Source: Catonia carolina
Taxonomy: Eukaryota > Arthropoda > Insecta > Hemiptera > Achilidae
Length of the DNA stretch: 64,000 bases
NCBI GenBank assembly: GCA_035578175.1
Contig: JAQMRL010000005.1
Coordinates: forward strand, 59,005,722-59,069,721
Direction of reading: 5' to 3'
In this document: one piece after another, positions 55,979 to 64,000 of the stretch
Position numbering within the stretch: the stretch's first letter is position 1
Layout of the letters: every line of letters begins with the position of its first letter
Notes under the pieces: model-generated
What the model was told of the DNA's origin: nothing
Seen by the model: only the letters and a program-made list of their open reading frames with translations
The model's database searches: none
Translations under genes and position numbers: made by a program

Positions 55979-55987
55979 AATAACACA

Positions 55988-56279
55988 AATAACAATTATT
56001 AAGGAAAATACGAATTTTAAAATCAATTTTTCATACATGGTATATAAGACGAAATTGTTACTTTCTTAATCGAAATTTGACTTATTTGATCCGGCAGTTT
56101 TCTTTTGTAGATGAAATTTTAATTTTTCCTTTAAGTACTATTTCTAAGCCTTTCTTAAAAGTAAATTTTTATACAGTATTATAAAGCATGCAATGTTTTA
56201 ATGATAAAATGAAAAAAAGCTCGAGCCAAGGGTCGTAGACAGAAGAAACTCCATATTTTTTGGGACTCATCTCAATGAA
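55988..56279. other. unassigned DNA
   Basis: No supported feature. Confidence 0.4.
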
Positions 56280-56420
56280 TTGGTTGGTACTACGTGGTGT
56301 AGCGGCCTAGCTACGCTAGGGTCCCAGGTTCGATCCCGGTCAAGTCTGGAATTTTTTGGCACTCATTTTCATCTATCACCCTTCTCATTGTCTGCATTAG
56401 CAATAATTGCAAAACAAAAA
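56280..56420 (+). mobile_element. SINE-T1 (tRNA-headed SINE)
   Basis: Head 'TACGTGGTGTAGCGGCCTAG' (A-box region) and 'CCAGGTTCGATCCCGGTCAA' (B-box region). Body 'TTGTCTGCATTAGCAATAAT' as in other T1 copies, ending near an A-rich 'GCAAAACAAAAAAACC'. Confidence 0.8.
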
Positions 56421-57638
56421 AACCTGAATGAATCGATTATTAGTTTTTGTTATTAAATTTTCGTAGAAATTTAAAAAAAACTATTAATAAGGTTTAATTT
56501 ACCTATTTCATAGATATGATCCGTAAAATTTTCTGATTACATTTATTTTACAATCTTTATATTTATTTTTGATTATCTTGACTTAAACACTCAGTTTTTC
56601 ATCTTAAAATGTTCTCATTCCTCTGAAATTTTGTGTAAACATTCTGGACTAGAAAGAACTTCTGGTAGAATTATACGAGTAGTTTTATAGTTTCTATATC
56701 TATTTCCATTTTCTGTTCTTTTGTTTTTCATTAATTTTTTTTCATTATGAGAGTTTGATGTGAATATCATTCTTATACAATTTTTTTTAACAAAAAGGAT
56801 TGAAAACATCTGCTCATGACATTGCTCAGGGCACAGAATTTATGCAACCAGAAAAATATTTTTAATTGAAACTTACCATTATGTCTACGGTCCTTATTCG
56901 AGCGCTAAGCATAAATGGTTGAGTGGATACATGAATGAATTGCTGCGTGATTGAATTTTTTAAAAGAAAAATAATTTTCATATCGTTTACGTTTAGGGAC
57001 ATTTCAAACCTATTAATGTAATTTTAAATATTTCTGGAAGTACTTTTCAATATCCTTTCTCCGCATTCTTTCAATGTACGCTTTTATATATTTTCTGTCC
57101 ATCTTCAGTGAATGTAATTTCTGAAACTGAAGCTGTAATTGGTTCAACCCAATATTTTTTCTTGGTTCATTAAGGTTTTGTAAGGTTCTTTTTGATTTTT
57201 TAAATGATTTATTAATCACTTAAGATTTACTCTGTAGCATTTTAAACATTTTTTTTTGTTGCTAGTTAAGTCATCTCTACTATTTTTGCCGTTTATAATC
57301 ATTATACATAATGTAAAGTATCTTTAAACATTTCTAGAAGATTTTTGGTCTCAAAACCATTCTCTCGCCTTAATATACTTTATTTATACAATTTTATTTT
57401 TTACCTGACCTTTTATTGCCTCAAGAATGTGCTCTTGTCGTACTGTTTGTGAGTTTTGCAAAATATGTTCTCTGCACTCTATTAAAATCTTTTGCTTTTA
57501 AGTACTCTTCGCATTTCCACTTAAGCATTTATGCATCAACGTAAAGGAAAACACAAATACTCGGTAATTTTTCCAAAGCGAACTAACCTTAAATTCTAGT
57601 TTCGAAAAATTTTAATTTATTATTTAGACAGCCTTCTG

Positions 57639-57640
<2 letters not shown>
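56421..57640. other. unassigned AT-rich DNA
   Basis: No supported gene. The lysine-rich minus-strand frame at 57013-57219 lacks any motif that I recognise. Confidence 0.4.

Positions 57641-57702
<62 letters not shown>
57641..57702. repeat. (TG)n microsatellite
   Basis: About 30 TG units. No REP-B context is seen on either side, unlike the tract at 49.4 kb. Confidence 0.95.
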
Positions 57703-57705
<3 letters not shown>

Positions 57706-58472
57706 AATGCTAAGTTACATAAATAAATAAATGAGTTCCTCTTATAAATCTATATATCCCAAATTAATACTAAATGTTAGATATACCAGATGTTTATAAA
57801 TTATGGACAATATTTTAAATTTTGACAAGATTACTATATATTAATTATGGAGAAAATTTGTTTTACAGAAACAAACAGGAAAATTTGACTTTCACTTGCC
57901 TAAGTTACTGTGTTTTGATATGTGCTCCATTTGTATAATTTTGATAAGCGCACGGCAGATGTTACGAAAACAATATTAATTTCAGTTCGAGTGGTCAATC
58001 ATTTACTGATCTACAGTTCTGTCAGCTTCTATTATATGGTGCTTCAGGTGTTTTTTTTACGGAGTTAACAATTTTTTTGTTGCCCATTTTTTTAAAGAGC
58101 ATTTCTTATTTAATCCTTTGCAGACTAATGACGGATATATACGCCAAAAGTCTTTCCTATTGGTAATTTTGCGGATACATTCGCAGACGGGTTTGAATGG
58201 TTGCGTTTATCTAGCGGATATATAAACACATTTAAAAATCAAGTCAAAAAAAAATTTGACTAAAATTTTTCTTAATAGTAATTAAAATTGTACAAAAAAT
58301 CTACATACTCCAAAAAATTTGTAGTTGCATAAGCTTGGTTGGCAGCACTGCTCACTTTTCTGCCTGAATTTTTTAATTTGAGGAAAACAATAATGTTCAA
58401 GAACATTTAAATTATGATCTGTCAAGTTTTGAATCGGAACAACAATTTTGTTTTAGTATAGCTCGATACGTA
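57703..58472. other. unassigned DNA
   Basis: No supported gene or element. Confidence 0.4.
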
Positions 58473-58950
58473 TTGAAATAAAAAACAGCTTACTGACTAC
58501 AAACATTGACTTAGAGATTATGTTTGGAGTGTAGCATTATACGGAAGTGAAACGTGGGTGATAAAGGCTGTAGAAGGGAAGAGGATAGAAGCTTTTGAAA
58601 TGTGGTGTTATAGGAAAACGTTGAAGATTAGGTGGGTGAACAAAATAAGTAATTTAGAGGTTCTTAGGCGAGTGGATGAAAAAAGAAGTATATTGAAGCA
58701 TCTTACCAGAAGAAGGGATAGGCTAGTGGGGCATATCTTAAGACATCCAGGTAGGTATTGGTCTATCAATAATGGAGGGTAATATTGAGGGAGTGAATTG
58801 TAGGGGGAGGCAAAGGTTAGAATATATAAAGCAAATTACAGAAGATGTAGAGTGTTACAGGTAAATAGATATAAAACCGACTTGCGCAAGATAGAACTGT
58901 TTGGAGAACTGCATCGAACCAGTCGAGAGACTGATCACAAAAAATCATTA
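58473..58950 (+). pseudogene. non-LTR retrotransposon ORF2 C-terminus
   Basis: Reads 'VWSVALYGSETWVIKAVEGK', 'RIEAFEMWCYRKTLKI', 'WVNKISNLEVLRRVDEKRS' and 'LTRRRDRLVGHILRHPG', then a stop near 58780 with further coding-like sequence to the end. Same family as 26.8-27.6 kb; this copy has fewer lesions over the shared part. 5'-truncated within 'KNSLLTTNIDLE'. It ends with 'GAGAGACTGATCACAAAAAA', as the sister copy does. No catalytic core. Confidence 0.82.
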
Positions 58951-59422
58951 ACTACGCACAATCCCCAGGCTTATGAAGATATTATCACTCAAAAAAACGT
59001 ACCTATATAATCACGTAAGAGAATGTTAAATATGTCATTTATATTTTTCTACCGCAAATAATTAATGTAGGGAGAGATTGGTGGTAGTTTTATCCTTGAT
59101 CTGAACATTTCAATGGCTAATCTAAAGAACGATGAAATATATCATTAAATGGGTTTGGCCATTGTTTTTCTCATGAAGCTCATAAGGCGGACAATTTTTT
59201 TTTATTCAGATCTATTTGAACATAAGTTGGAACCATTGCACGGTTTTCAAGCTGGATAATAACAATTGATTTTGACTCTTCATCCTATTTTACAATCTGA
59301 GCCTTCTGTATATTCGACGACATTTTGGAACCGAGTTATAACGAACCGTTTTTAACAACAAATTAACTTTACAGTGCTGCCAACTTAAAATTAATATTTT
59401 CACCGATTTTTAATAAGTTACT
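58951..59422. other. unassigned DNA
   Basis: No supported gene or element. Confidence 0.4.
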
Positions 59423-59731
59423 AAATGTGTGTACGTTGCAATCTGTTCAAATCAGAACAATAAGCAACCCCATGACCCAATGAAATGAGAATGATTTGTA
59501 TGACGTGTTAATGAGGTGTTGTCTTGTACAGTCCCAGGCCGACTATTCCTGAGAGAGTATGGTTAATTGAACTCCAACCATTAAAGTAACCACTGTATAG
59601 TATTAAAATTCGTATAAAAGTTACTTAGAGTATCTTTACTAGGATTTGAACCAGGAACCTTCGTCTCCAAAAGTCAGCTGTTAAACAGCTGACTCACGGA
59701 GACAACTTTACCACTAGATCAACCCGGTGGA
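59423..59731 (-). mobile_element. SINE-T2, full length, minus strand
   Basis: The most complete T2 copy. On the minus strand it starts CCACCGGGTTGATCTAGTGG, has the B-box-like CCTGGTTCAAATCCTAG and the block 'CTGGGACTGTACAAGACAAC', and ends 'GATTGCAACGTACACACATT'. About 309 bp. Confidence 0.82.
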
Positions 59732-60978
59732 ACTCGCCCACTTGAAAACAAAAATCTCATGATTTGACTTTATCAAAAAACTTTATTAATCAGCAAAATT
59801 TTGTTCATAATTTCTAAACACCCGGTATTAAGGTGGAGGATACAAGTGAGTAAGAGAGACAGAGATTGATTGGTATGAGAGATAAGTAGTATGATGCAGC
59901 AGGTAATTCTGATTGGCATGAAGCTTGCTTGCTCTCTTGTTGCCTAGCTTCTTAATGTCGACTAATGTGGGGATATTGCAGCAGCTGTCAACGCGGGTCT
60001 ATTCTTTCCTGAGGATCTTCCGACCGCCCTAAATGTCGCCTATTCCAGGATACCTTCCGTTAGATCAGGTAAATAACTACCTATATTTATGTTTATTAAG
60101 GAGCAGGACATTTGCTTTAATTTTTTGTGAAGTACATAATGAGAAGGATGTTTATTTCTTTTCAAGTAATTAACTGTCGATTAATGACAAAAGGTTACAC
60201 CCCTTCATTCAAATTGTTGTATAATTTGTTTTGTATGTCCACACTCGTGTGATTTCGCTTGTCTCTAGAGTAGAATGACTGCAAACAAACCAGGGGTTTT
60301 GGAGTCTGGGATTTATAGAATACCCCCATAGTTCGGGTTTTGACTTTTATGGATTAAGTGAACCTTCCGAACAGTGAAATACAAAGATTTTTTTAAAGAT
60401 GTATTGTTATTTGATACAAATTGTAAAGTTAAAAATTTATGCGATATTCTCAGGATTCCAGACGTAGGCTAAAACTTCTTTGTTATTTGTGCAATACGTC
60501 ATTCATTACTCGTTACAGAGAGTATAATGCAATATAAAACAATAATGAACAACCTACTTTTTACTCCTATCATTTTTCTTTAATCATAAAATATTTTATC
60601 ATAACACGAAGCACATTTATCATAAATTTTTGAAACATCATATTTATTATGGGCTCTTGAAACATTACTCTTATGTTTGTAAAAAACTTGTTATGAAAAT
60701 TTTTACTCTTAATAATTGTAACGGTTTTATTTTACTGTATACTTTTCTGTTCTCTATTTCTCAAAAAGATTGAATCACACCCAGTTTATAATAAACAAAA
60801 AATTATCTCTAAGTTGGCAACCCAAAAAACGGGTTAAAATAAAATAAATACTTTAGGGTTTTTGTATAAAAACATATAACTGTAGTATTTAAACTTATAA
60901 ACGTAAATTTGGCGTCAAATAAAGATTAAATTAATCTGTATGATGTTTTAGAACAGTTTTTAAATATTCCTTCAAAAT
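59732..60978. other. unassigned DNA with an FB-2 end
   Basis: An isolated FB-2 terminus, TGTCCACACTCGTG, begins at 60237 after TA and fades by about 60275. About 59940-60070 is GC-richer but has no recognised gene. The last 11 bases (60968-60978) are the left target duplication of the next LINE. Confidence 0.5.
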
Positions 60979-61521
60979 CTTTTTTTTTCTGTCTTTCAAT
61001 GATTACGCATCTCTGCCTGTTACGAACCTCTCAAATCTGCCCATCTTTTTCTCGGGCGTCCTCGTTCTCTCCTGCTCTTCGGCTTATAGCCCAGTGTCTG
61101 CTTAGGTAACCTATCCTCCTTCATTCTCTTCACATACTCTAACCACTGCATTCTGTTCTGAGATACCTTGTCGTTTATAGAGAAGATGTTGAGTTCTTTC
61201 CTTATCTCGGTATTCCTGTAACGATCTTCTCTACTACACCCATACGTATGTCGAGGAAATTTCATTTCAAATGCTTGCAATCTACTCTCCTCTCGCTTTG
61301 ATAGCACCCAAGTTTCACTGTCATAACTATTTTGCTTCTGAATAACTCCTTTCCCCTGAATACCATTACCTTTGTCTTCTTCGTCGAAACTGTCAACTTA
61401 TAATCTTTGCAGAGTTTGTTCAGCATGAAGAGTGCTCTCTGCAGGTCATCCTCATTCTCCTGTAGCATTATCAGGTCATCGGCAAATAATAGGCAGTTTA
61501 CAACCCTATCTTCTCCTATTC
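60979..61521 (-). mobile_element. LINE insertion with 11-bp TSD and internal deletion
   Basis: Exactly bounded by TCCTTCAAAAT at 60968-60978 and 61522-61532. The plus-strand T9 at 60980-60988 is the complement of its A-tail, so the element is on the minus strand. From the 5' end it begins just before the reverse-transcriptase 'CLLFADDLIML' block and reaches the natural 3' end, but a large internal segment is missing, leaving 543 bp. Confidence 0.9.
61020..61510 (-). pseudogene. LINE ORF2 fragment, catalytic FADD retained
   Basis: Minus strand: 'VVNCLLFADDLIMLQENEDD' (catalytic Asp pair intact), 'KLCKDYKLTVSTKKTKVMVF', 'GKELFRSKIVM', then an abrupt jump to 'SETWVLSKREESRLQAFEMK', 'DRYRNTEIRKELNIFSI', 'KVSQNRMQWLEYVKRM' and 'RRERGRPRKRWADLRG'. 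The jump, near 61320, removes the F-x-Y-L-G and neighbouring blocks that the 39.7-kb relative keeps, roughly 75 codons by comparison, and shifts the frame. The remaining coding stretches are otherwise well kept, so the copy looks fairly young. Confidence 0.88.
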
Positions 61522-61532
61522 TCCTTCAAAAT

Positions 61533-62382
61533 GTGCTTTTAAAATATTTGAAATAAATTATATTATGTAACTAACAAATTATTTACGAAATAAAAGTGGA
61601 TAAACAAACTTTTATGAAACAGCTCCTGTCAGATCGTATATATTCAATTAAAAACACTTTGGTAACAAAATTAGGGCTAACTATCGTTGTAGAACTGAAG
61701 TTTTGATTTTTTCTGGTTTCAAGACACATAATGTTGTAAATTACGGGAAATGTTGAATAAAGGACGTCTAAGCTACTTCAATTATTAATATTTTTAAAAT
61801 TTTTCTTTTAAAACTTTTTTTAAATATAAATTTTTGCCTTAGAAACAGGGTATAATATACAATTTTATTTAAAACAATCTGCAGTACTATAAATATGTTT
61901 TTGTAAGTTTTTTCCAAGGTAGACTACATTCTTAAGTTTGGAAAATTACTTTACTCTTGTAAATGTATGGCCTTGGAAAAAGGGTAATGTTCACTGCTGA
62001 TTGAGCAAAATTTCTTTAAAATATAAAATATCCGTAAATACATTTTTTAAATACGATGTCGGGACTACAGAGTGTTTCGAAACTGTTGTTCGAGACGCCG
62101 TAAATAATAGTGAAAACCCCGATCAATCCCGGATTTCCAGGACATTTATTTCCCCTACTAGAGGAATTCATCTTACGAAAGCATGGTTTAACGTGAGCTA
62201 TGTAACAGCACATGCGTAAAATGTGTTAAACGGAGTTGAAAACTTTTTTGTAATAACGCAAATGCGTTCAGAAATTAAGTGAAAGTCTTATTAAATTAAA
62301 TAGATAAATTGAACTAGGGAATTAATTGCGTTACGAATGCAAATGGCCTGCTCCTATCAATTAGGTATACTATATTTTATAC
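61533..62382. other. unassigned DNA
   Basis: No gene recognised. 62040-62220 is GC-richer with open frames on both strands, neither protein-like. Confidence 0.4.
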
Positions 62383-62440
62383 AATGAAACCTCTCCAAAG
62401 CGACCATCAAGAGGTGCTCACTTTAGAGAAGTTATGATAG
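62383..62440. mobile_element. pogo/Tigger-like terminal fragment
   Basis: ACAATGAAACCTCTCCAAAG followed by 'CGACCATCAAGAGG' resembles a pogo-group end (CA.TGAAACCTC). No partner found before the LINE that follows. Confidence 0.45.
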
Positions 62441-62448
62441 AATAATTT

Positions 62449-62960
62449 TTGTACTCTACAATTTATCATATAATATTAACACAGCTTGTGTTTTACCAAG
62501 GTTTTTCTTCCCCTATGTTTACAGTACAAACCGGAGTCCCTCAAGGTTCAAATTTAGGTTCATTACTTTTCCTCGTCTTTATAAGCGGTATCGCAGACTC
62601 AGTTATTAATTCTATTATATTATTGTATAATGATGACTTAAAATTATATCGTACAGTGAGTAGAATACAAGATTCGCTACTGGTACAAACTGACTTGGAT
62701 GCACTTATAAATTGTTCAGTGAGGAATAAACTACTTTTTAATTGTGACAAATGCTCAGTCATTTACTTTCTCAGTAAGAAGACTCCTGTCAACTGCAATT
62801 ATAAAATAAATAAATAGACTTAGTCGCGGTTGACAGAGGTACGAGACCTGGAAATAACTTTCGATTCTACTTTAGCGTCAATCAGCAAGTAACAAATGTC
62901 GAATAGGGTAACCGGTTATTAGGGGTTTATTAAAAGGAGCAGAGTGTATCGCACATAATT
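62449..62960 (+). pseudogene. Jockey-like reverse transcriptase fragment
   Basis: The frame to 62817 shows 'FTVQTGVPQGSNLGSLLF' (reverse-transcriptase block with GVPQGS), then 'ILLYNDDLKLYRTV', where the catalytic Y-A-D-D has become Y-N-D-D, then 'DLDALINCSVRNKLLFNCDK'. After a stop at 62815 the expected continuation ('RDLEITFDSTL', then 'NRLLG') is readable in other frames to about 62960. Catalytic Asp residues are present but the neighbouring Ala is changed. It lacks both 5' and 3' ends. It may belong to the same broad clade as the 21.3-kb Jockey piece, but the two do not overlap. Confidence 0.85.
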
Positions 62961-63112
62961 AGAGACCCTAAATATGTTGCTTATAAATTAATGTATATTT
63001 AAAACAAACTAATAAAATATTTTATTTTAAGTATTCGTAAAAAGATGTAAGCATTTTAAAAATTAAAAGAAAATAATCAATTAAATGTAACTGTTAGTTC
63101 ATAAATATAAAT

Positions 63113-63130
63113 AAATATATATATATATAT
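63113..63130. repeat. (AT)n adjoining a LINE tail
   Basis: Short AT tract next to CTTCTTCTTCTTCT, the complement of the GAA tail of the neighbouring LINE. Confidence 0.85.
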
Positions 63131-63440
63131 CTTCTTCTTCTTCTAGTGCCAATCCGTTAACGAATGCTGGCGATCATTCTGGCAATGCTGATTTTATTCA
63201 CTGCTGCGTTAAAAAGTCCCGTAGTGGATGTTTCAAACCATGTTCTCAAATTCTTTAACCAGGATATTCGTCTTCTTCCAATGCCTCTCTTGCCCTGTAT
63301 TTTTCCTTGTAAAATGCATTTCAGCAGCTTGTACTTGTTCTCGTTTCGCATGATGTGTCCTAGATATTCCAATTTTCTTCTTTTTATAGTGCGTATTATT
63401 TCTGTTTCCATATATATATATACTATATATTAATAGTACC
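63131..63440 (-). pseudogene. LINE ORF2 C-terminus with GAA tail
   Basis: Minus-strand frames: 'GISRTHHAKREQVQAAEMHF' in one, then 'RRKLEYLGHIMRNENKYKL', 'LQGKIQGKRGIGRRRISWLK', 'FETSTTGLFNAAVNKISIAR' and 'MIASIR' in the other. Same C-terminal module as 48.2 and 50.5 kb. The 3' end is GAAGAAGAAGAAG followed by (AT)n. No catalytic core; 5'-truncated. Confidence 0.82.
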
Positions 63441-64000
63441 GACATAATAGATACATTTTTATGTTATGTTTGTGTCGGCAAAATATTAGTTCATATTTGA
63501 ACTTGGAAAAGTTCGTTAGATGTCTAAATAGCCCATTAAATTTAGAATTAATGTGTCGGTGTATAAGTAAGCAATCACTACACCATATAACTTGTATTAT
63601 ATGTGGTAATCGCTAGACGTGTCTTTTTGAAATTATAACGGACACTGGAACTTCGAAAGTTAAAAGAAGGGTCCGACGTCATAAATAGGGAGCAGGAGTT
63701 GTAACGAGTTTTTATATACAGGGAAAGTTTAATTTTGAATACAGTATGGCATTATTTCATCATTAGTTCGGTCATTTATGTTAGTATTTCATCATTAGTT
63801 CATTCATTTCCGTTTAAAATTTTGTAAAGCCGCGATAATTTTAATATTTTATATTGTGAGCTATGGAAACAGAAACTCCATGTTGTTAAATCAGGTTTTT
63901 ATACATGAAATTATATAAAATTTAGATCACAGTTATTTCTTTTATATTTTGTTTATTAATTGTTTAAGTATAATTAAAGTATTGAAATATACAATATATT
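63441..64000. other. unassigned DNA to window end
   Basis: AT-rich, with no supported gene or element. Confidence 0.4.

Noticed and set aside
57013..57219. Lysine-rich 68-codon frame, possibly a coiled coil
   Set aside because: Composition follows the AT-rich DNA; no start context, neighbours or recognised motif.
62001..62219. Overlapping open frames on both strands in GC-richer DNA
   Set aside because: No recognisable domain on either strand; two-strand openness is expected by chance at this length.

Overview
The window looks like intergenic or large-intron DNA from a big, repeat-rich insect genome. It is AT-rich, has no prokaryotic gene packing and no recognisable host gene. Its content is insect-type mariner/Tc1 transposons, non-LTR retrotransposons (LINEs), tRNA-derived SINEs, pogo-like short elements and foldback elements. 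A hemipteran or another large-genome insect fits this repertoire, but the sequence alone does not settle the order. Nothing looks like an intact cellular protein gene, a functional tRNA or rRNA, or a CRISPR array.

Family names used here are mine. SINE-A is a ~392 bp dispersed repeat with about ten copies, several flanked by perfect 8-12 bp target-site duplications (TSDs). Its strand is given as the direction in which a recurring ORF reads. REP-B is a ~1 kb AT-rich dispersed repeat, also about ten copies, often in inverted pairs. SINE-T1, T2 and T3 are three tRNA-headed SINE groups. FB-1 (ends TGTCTGTC) and FB-2 (ends TGTCCACACTCG) are foldback elements whose arms are long inverted repeats.

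Layout. 0-5 kb: a mariner 3' end at the window edge, REP-B, pogo-like ends, an inverted SINE-A pair, and a mariner with two inverted 3' ends. 5-10 kb: SINE-A, a LINE relic, a short DNA transposon that split a SINE-A and itself carries a tRNA-SINE, and a REP-B inverted pair. 10-20 kb: polypyrimidine/polypurine DNA, several tRNA-SINEs, two SINE-A copies with clean TSDs, two LINE 3' ends and the 196-bp FB-1 palindrome. 20-30 kb: REP-B split by a Jockey-like LINE with a 5' inversion, SINE-A, another LINE, and a REP-B inverted pair. 29.7-37 kb: FB-2, a mariner relic, SINEs, and a REP-B split by a LINE 3' end (13-bp TSD) and a small TIR element. 37-46.6 kb: LINE relics, SINE-A split by a 1.6-kb FB-1, and a second Tc1/mariner-type (DD41D) relic. 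47-53.8 kb: a 116-bp tandem array, REP-B carrying a (TG)n tract, a ~300-bp tandem duplication, a pogo-like element and LINE ends. 54.6-64 kb: SINE-A split by a deleted mariner, SINEs, and four further LINE fragments.

These parts form an insertion stratigraphy, not a pathway: SINE-A and REP-B are the old substrate, and mariners, foldbacks, LINEs and small TIR elements have landed inside them. Non-autonomous elements here (SINEs, foldbacks, short TIR elements) would depend on reverse transcriptase or transposase supplied from elsewhere, because every such gene in the window is truncated, frameshifted or missing catalytic residues. The best candidates for undescribed biology are the FB-1 and FB-2 foldback families, the SINE-A family with its recurring ORF, and the mariner that carries two 3' ends.
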